From Oscillospiraceae bacterium (GTDB taxonomy: Bacteria > Bacillota > Clostridia > Oscillospirales > Oscillospiraceae), in NCBI GenBank assembly GCA_016286595.1, contig JAEETR010000048.1, forward strand, positions 1 through 8,838: 8,838 nt of DNA. The letters run 5' to 3'. Both the position numbers and the translations under genes were made by a program. The notes beneath the pieces are model-generated. The model did no database searches and was not told where the DNA came from. It saw nothing but the letters and a program-made list of their open reading frames with translations. Positions 6,466-8,838 of the stretch are shown here, piece after piece (position 1 is the stretch's first letter; every line of letters starts with the position of its first letter).

Positions 6466-7076
6466 CAGGATATTTCGCCAGGATCCCGCTGCTCCTGTTC
6501 ACCATGATCTTCACTGAGAACTACGTTCTCGTGCAGTTCCTTGGAATATGCCCGTTCCTGGGCGTGTCCCAGAAGTTTTCCTCCTGCATAGGCATGTCCG
6601 GCGCGGTCATCTTCGTCATGACGCTGGCCTCCGCCGCCACTTACGCCATATTCCACGCCTTTATGATCCCTCTGGGGCTGGGCTATCTGTCCACCATCAT
6701 CTTCATAGTGGTCATCGCCGCCCTGGTCCAGTTCGTGGAGATAGTGCTCAAGAAGTTCATGAAGGGACTTTACAACGCCTTGGGCGTGTATCTGCCCCTT
6801 ATCACCACCAACTGCGCGGTGCTGGCCGTGACTCTTCTCAACGTGGACGAGAGCGTCGCCCAGACCTACAACTTCCTTGAGTCCTGCGCCAACGGCTTCG
6901 GCGCCGGCGTGGGCTTCGCCCTGGCGCTGATACTCTTCTGCGGCGTCAGAAAGACTCTCGAGCGGGCAAAGCCCCCGAAGGCTTTCCAGGGCCTGCCCAT
7001 CACGCTTATTGCCGCCGCCCTTACCAGCATGACCTTCATGGGCTTCACCGGCATGGCGGAAAACCTGTTCGGTTAA
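6462..7076 (+). CDS. rnfA: Rnf complex membrane subunit RnfA
   Basis: Integral membrane subunit, homologous to NqrE and partner of RnfE, with about six helices. The 204-residue protein has the signature ENYVLVQFLGICPFLGVS (19-36) and YLPLITTNCAVLAV (110-123). C30 and C118 are the likely ligands of the intramembrane Fe-S centre shared with RnfE. The C-terminal half has NGFGAGVGFALAL and GLPITLIAAALTSMTFMGF, both typical. About ten residues (MTGYFARIPL) precede the usual RnfA start. They are kept because the ribosome site and the ATGA overlap with rnfE both point to 6462. The stop codon overlaps the rnfB ribosome site. Confidence 0.96.
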   Translation: MTGYFARIPLLLFTMIFTENYVLVQFLGICPFLGVSQKFSSCIGMSGAVIFVMTLASAATYAIFHAFMIPLGLGYLSTIIFIVVIAALVQFVEIVLKKFMKGLYNALGVYLPLITTNCAVLAVTLLNVDESVAQTYNFLESCANGFGAGVGFALALILFCGVRKTLERAKPPKAFQGLPITLIAAALTSMTFMGFTGMAENLFG

Positions 7077-7088
7077 GGAGGGGACGAT

Positions 7089-7919
7089 ATGAACGCAATA
7101 GTATCCGCGGTGACAGTTCTCGGCTGCGTCAGCGCCGTGTGCGCGCTGCTGCTCATCATCGCCTCCAAGTATATGGCCGTCCCGGTGGACGAGAATTTCC
7201 CCAAGATCCGCGCCTGCCTGCCCGGCGCCAACTGCGGCGCCTGCGGCTATGCCGGATGTGACGGCTACGCCACCGCGCTTGCCTCCGGCGAGGAGACAAA
7301 GACCAACAAGTGCATCCCCGGCGCCGACGCCGCGGCTGCGGCGATCGCCGCCGTGCTGGGCGTGGAGGCGGAGGACGTCATAGAGCAGGTGGCTGTGGTC
7401 CACTGCCTGGGCACCTGCGAGGTCACCAAGAACAAGGCCGATTACGAGGGCATCCAGTCCTGCGCCGCCGCCAAGCTGGCCTTCGGCGGTCCCGGCTCCT
7501 GCGTTTACGGCTGTTTCGGCCTGGGCGACTGCCTCAACGTGTGCCCCAACGGCGCCGTCAGCATAAGGGACGGCGTGTCCCACATCGACGTGCGCAAGTG
7601 CGTGGGCTGCGGCATGTGCGTTAAGACCTGCCCCCAGGGCATCATCACCCTCATGGCCGACGTAGAGCGCGTCGTCGTCACCTGCTCCAACAAGGAGAAA
7701 GGCGCTCAGACCCGCAAGGAATGCACCCACGGCTGTATCGGCTGCCGCAAGTGCGAGAGAGTCTGCTCCAGCGGCGCAATCAAGGTGGTGGACAACCTGG
7801 CCGTCATCGATTACGACAAGTGCCCCGAGTGCGAAGACTTCGGCATCTGTGCCAGAGAGTGTACCACCGGCTGCATAGTGCTGGGCGATTACACCGGCGC
7901 CACCAAGGTAAGCGCCTGA
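7089..7919 (+). CDS. rnfB: Rnf complex subunit RnfB (multi-cluster ferredoxin-like)
   Basis: Subunit thought to receive electrons from reduced ferredoxin. The 276-residue product has an N-terminal membrane helix (about 5-26), then the Fe4S domain ACLPGANCGACGYAGCDG (42-59; C43, C49, C52, C57). Two ferredoxin-like pairs follow: C138-x3-C-x5-C-x3-C152-P with C171-x2-C-x2-C-x3-C181-P, and C216-x2-C-x2-C-x3-C226 with C245-x2-C-x5-C-x3-C258. That makes about five possible [4Fe-4S] sites, more than the short proteobacterial form and in line with the long clostridial RnfB. C75, C106, C110, C125, C199, C212 and C262 are additional. AAGGAGG at 7075-7081 starts within the rnfA stop and sits seven bases before the ATG. 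It is the last gene of the operon, followed by a terminator. Confidence 0.97.
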   Translation: MNAIVSAVTVLGCVSAVCALLLIIASKYMAVPVDENFPKIRACLPGANCGACGYAGCDGYATALASGEETKTNKCIPGADAAAAAIAAVLGVEAEDVIEQVAVVHCLGTCEVTKNKADYEGIQSCAAAKLAFGGPGSCVYGCFGLGDCLNVCPNGAVSIRDGVSHIDVRKCVGCGMCVKTCPQGIITLMADVERVVVTCSNKEKGAQTRKECTHGCIGCRKCERVCSSGAIKVVDNLAVIDYDKCPECEDFGICARECTTGCIVLGDYTGATKVSA

Positions 7920-7931
7920 GCATCGTCAAAT

Positions 7932-7964
7932 AAAAAACCCGCTGTCACCGACAGCGGGTTTTTT
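7932..7964 (+). terminator. Strong rho-independent terminator of the rnf operon
   Basis: CCCGCTGTC (7938-7946) pairs perfectly with GACAGCGGG (7950-7958) around a 3-base loop. A6 (7932-7937) faces T6 (7959-7964), extending the stem to 15 pairs and giving the U-run. It starts 13 bases after the rnfB stop. The symmetric A/T runs would let it act on both strands, but no minus-strand gene is seen here. Confidence 0.95.
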
Positions 7965-7969
7965 GTATT

Positions 7970-7987
7970 TTCGGCAGACCTGCCGAA
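7970..7987. repeat. Perfect 8-bp inverted repeat between rnfB and the symporter gene
   Basis: TTCGGCAG and CTGCCGAA face each other across the dinucleotide AC. It follows the rnf terminator by five bases and has no U-run of its own. It could be a protein operator or an RNA hairpin with a four-base loop. The surrounding gap (7920-8034) also holds GGCC-GCTAA-GGCC at 8000-8012. A TTGTAT box at 7963-7968 could be a weak -35, but no good -10 lies at the right spacing, so no promoter is called. Confidence 0.5.
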
Positions 7988-8015
7988 TAGGAGTAATACG
8001 GCCGCTAAGGCCAAA

Positions 8016-8029
8016 TCTCCGTTCGGAGG
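8016..8029 (+). promoter_or_regulatory. Shine-Dalgarno of the symporter gene, enclosed in a small hairpin
   Basis: TCTCC (8016-8020) can pair with GGAGG (8025-8029) across GTTC, and GGAGG is the ribosome site five bases before the ATG at 8035. The site decides the start. Pairing is only five bases with one G-U, so masking may be partial. Confidence 0.5.
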
Positions 8030-8034
8030 ACGTT

Positions 8035-8838
8035 ATGGCGCTTATATGGGAATTGCCGGAGACGGCGCTGATACTTTTTGGCGGGCTTTACCTTACCGCC
8101 GTCACCGGCGCGGTGCAGTTTCGCGGCGGGCTTTACGCCCTGCGTACAGCCGTAAAGGGGCTTGCCGCAGACGGTGAAGACGGAAAACTCCGCCCGCTCT
8201 GCACCGCCCTTGCCGGTACGGTGGGGACGGGAAACGTGGTGGGCGTGGCTGTCGCGGTAAGACAGGGCGGTCCGGGAGCGCTTTTTTGGATGTGGGTCTT
8301 TGCCGCCCTCGGCATGGCTGTGAAGTACGCGGAGATACTTCTTGCCGCCTCAACGCGGAGAACAGCGGCGGGGGGATACGTTGGCGGGCCCATGTACTAT
8401 ATGGAAGGACTGAAACGGGGAGGAACGCTGGCCGCGGTATTCAGCGCCGGAGGAGTGGCCGCGGCGCTGACGGGAGGGAGTATGCTGCACTCCGGCGCGG
8501 CGGCGGCAGCGGCCGTGGAGGTCATGAGCGTCGGCGCGGCGAGACTCATCGCCGGGTTATGCGCCGCCTCCGCGGCGGTGATAGCGGTAAAGGGCGGATC
8601 GAAAAGGGTGGAGGGCATGGCCGCGGTGATCGTGCCCGTCATGGCGGGCGTGTACGCGGCGGGAGCGGCGGCAGTCATAGTGAAAAACGCCGATATGTTG
8701 CTGCCGGCGATAAAAGCGGTGTTTTCAGGCGCTTTCTGCGGCGCCGCCCTGCGAGGAGGAACGAAGGGCGCGGCGGTGAGGGCCATGACGTGGGGGCTTC
8801 GCCGGGGACTTTTCTCCAACGAGGCGGGGCTGGGCTCC
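8035..8838 (+). CDS. AGCS-family sodium:alanine/glycine-type symporter, 3'-truncated by the window edge
   Basis: An inner-membrane symporter that would import a small amino acid with Na+. The first 268 residues are visible; the family usually runs to about 450, so roughly 60 percent is seen. Signatures: LCTALAGTVGTGNVVGVA (55-72), GGPGALFWMWV (78-88), GMAVKYAE (93-100), GGPMYYME (117-124), IVPVMAGVYAAGA (199-211) and RGLFSNEAGLGS (257-268). The N-terminus is somewhat shorter than usual before the TVGTGN helix. The region that normally reads like GNMVQSNS is here GSMLHSGA (148-155), so polar residues near the substrate site differ. The start is set by GGAGG at 8025-8029. Codons use more GCG, GGA and GGG than the rnf genes. 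The family is secure, but the substrate is not. Confidence 0.92.
   Translation, partial: MALIWELPETALILFGGLYLTAVTGAVQFRGGLYALRTAVKGLAADGEDGKLRPLCTALAGTVGTGNVVGVAVAVRQGGPGALFWMWVFAALGMAVKYAEILLAASTRRTAAGGYVGGPMYYMEGLKRGGTLAAVFSAGGVAAALTGGSMLHSGAAAAAAVEVMSVGAARLIAGLCAASAAVIAVKGGSKRVEGMAAVIVPVMAGVYAAGAAAVIVKNADMLLPAIKAVFSGAFCGAALRGGTKGAAVRAMTWGLRRGLFSNEAGLGS

Noticed and set aside
6270..7730. Long minus-strand open frame (486 codons) opposite rnfE, rnfA and rnfB
   Set aside because: It spans three certain plus-strand genes and their junctions, and the low-complexity His/Gly/Ala product matches no family. It is a GC-skew artefact.
7965..8034. Glycine riboswitch before the AGCS gene
   Set aside because: Such switches often precede this family, but the 70-base leader is too short and lacks the conserved aptamer cores.
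8397..8819. Minus-strand open frame inside the symporter gene
   Set aside because: The plus-strand frame from 8035 carries all AGCS signatures through to the window end. The antisense frame is Ala/Pro-rich without a domain.

Overview
The window is an ordinary-looking chromosomal segment from a GC-rich, anaerobic, Clostridia-like Firmicute. This rests on the rnfCDGEAB gene order, the clostridial type of RnfB with many iron-sulfur sites, strong AGGAGG-type ribosome binding sites, and a neighbouring NusG_II/Gx-transporter pair. The sequence does not allow a genus to be named. All genes are on the + strand, and both edge genes are cut by the window.

Layout. (1) Positions 2-829 hold the 3' two thirds of homoserine dehydrogenase (hom), with a shortened ACT-like tail, closed by a rho-independent terminator at 846-877. 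(2) Positions 898-2809 hold three genes joined by 4-base ATGA overlaps: a lipoprotein ApbE flavin transferase, a membrane-anchored NusG_II-domain protein and a Gx-transporter/HepS-I family membrane protein. (3) An AT-rich gap (2810-2948) holds a near-consensus promoter (TTGATA, 17 bp, TGATATAAT). Its predicted transcript begins almost exactly at a 10-bp stem-loop. (4) Positions 2949-7919 hold a complete six-gene rnf operon (rnfC, D, G, E, A, B) ending in a strong bidirectional-looking terminator at 7932-7964. (5) A 70-base leader with three small inverted repeats, one covering the Shine-Dalgarno sequence, precedes a truncated AGCS-family sodium:amino-acid symporter gene (8035 to the window end).

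How the genes work together. Rnf passes electrons from reduced ferredoxin to NAD+ and pumps Na+ or H+ outward. RnfD and RnfG both carry the threonine motif for covalent FMN, and ApbE, exported as a lipoprotein, is the enzyme that makes that bond on the outer face of the membrane. So the small operon just upstream is best read as a maturation module for Rnf: ApbE for FMN transfer, with NusG_II and the Gx protein as partners of unknown role, possibly in flavin or quinone supply. The AGCS symporter downstream could use an Rnf-made Na+ gradient, but it sits beyond a terminator and is probably a separate unit.

I did not find a wholly new system. The points most worth following are the ApbE-NusG_II-Gx triad, the cysteine-rich tail of RnfE, the 5'-terminal hairpin of the rnf mRNA, the structured leader of the symporter, and the altered substrate-site region of the symporter. 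No tRNA, rRNA, CRISPR array, insertion sequence or phage gene was seen.
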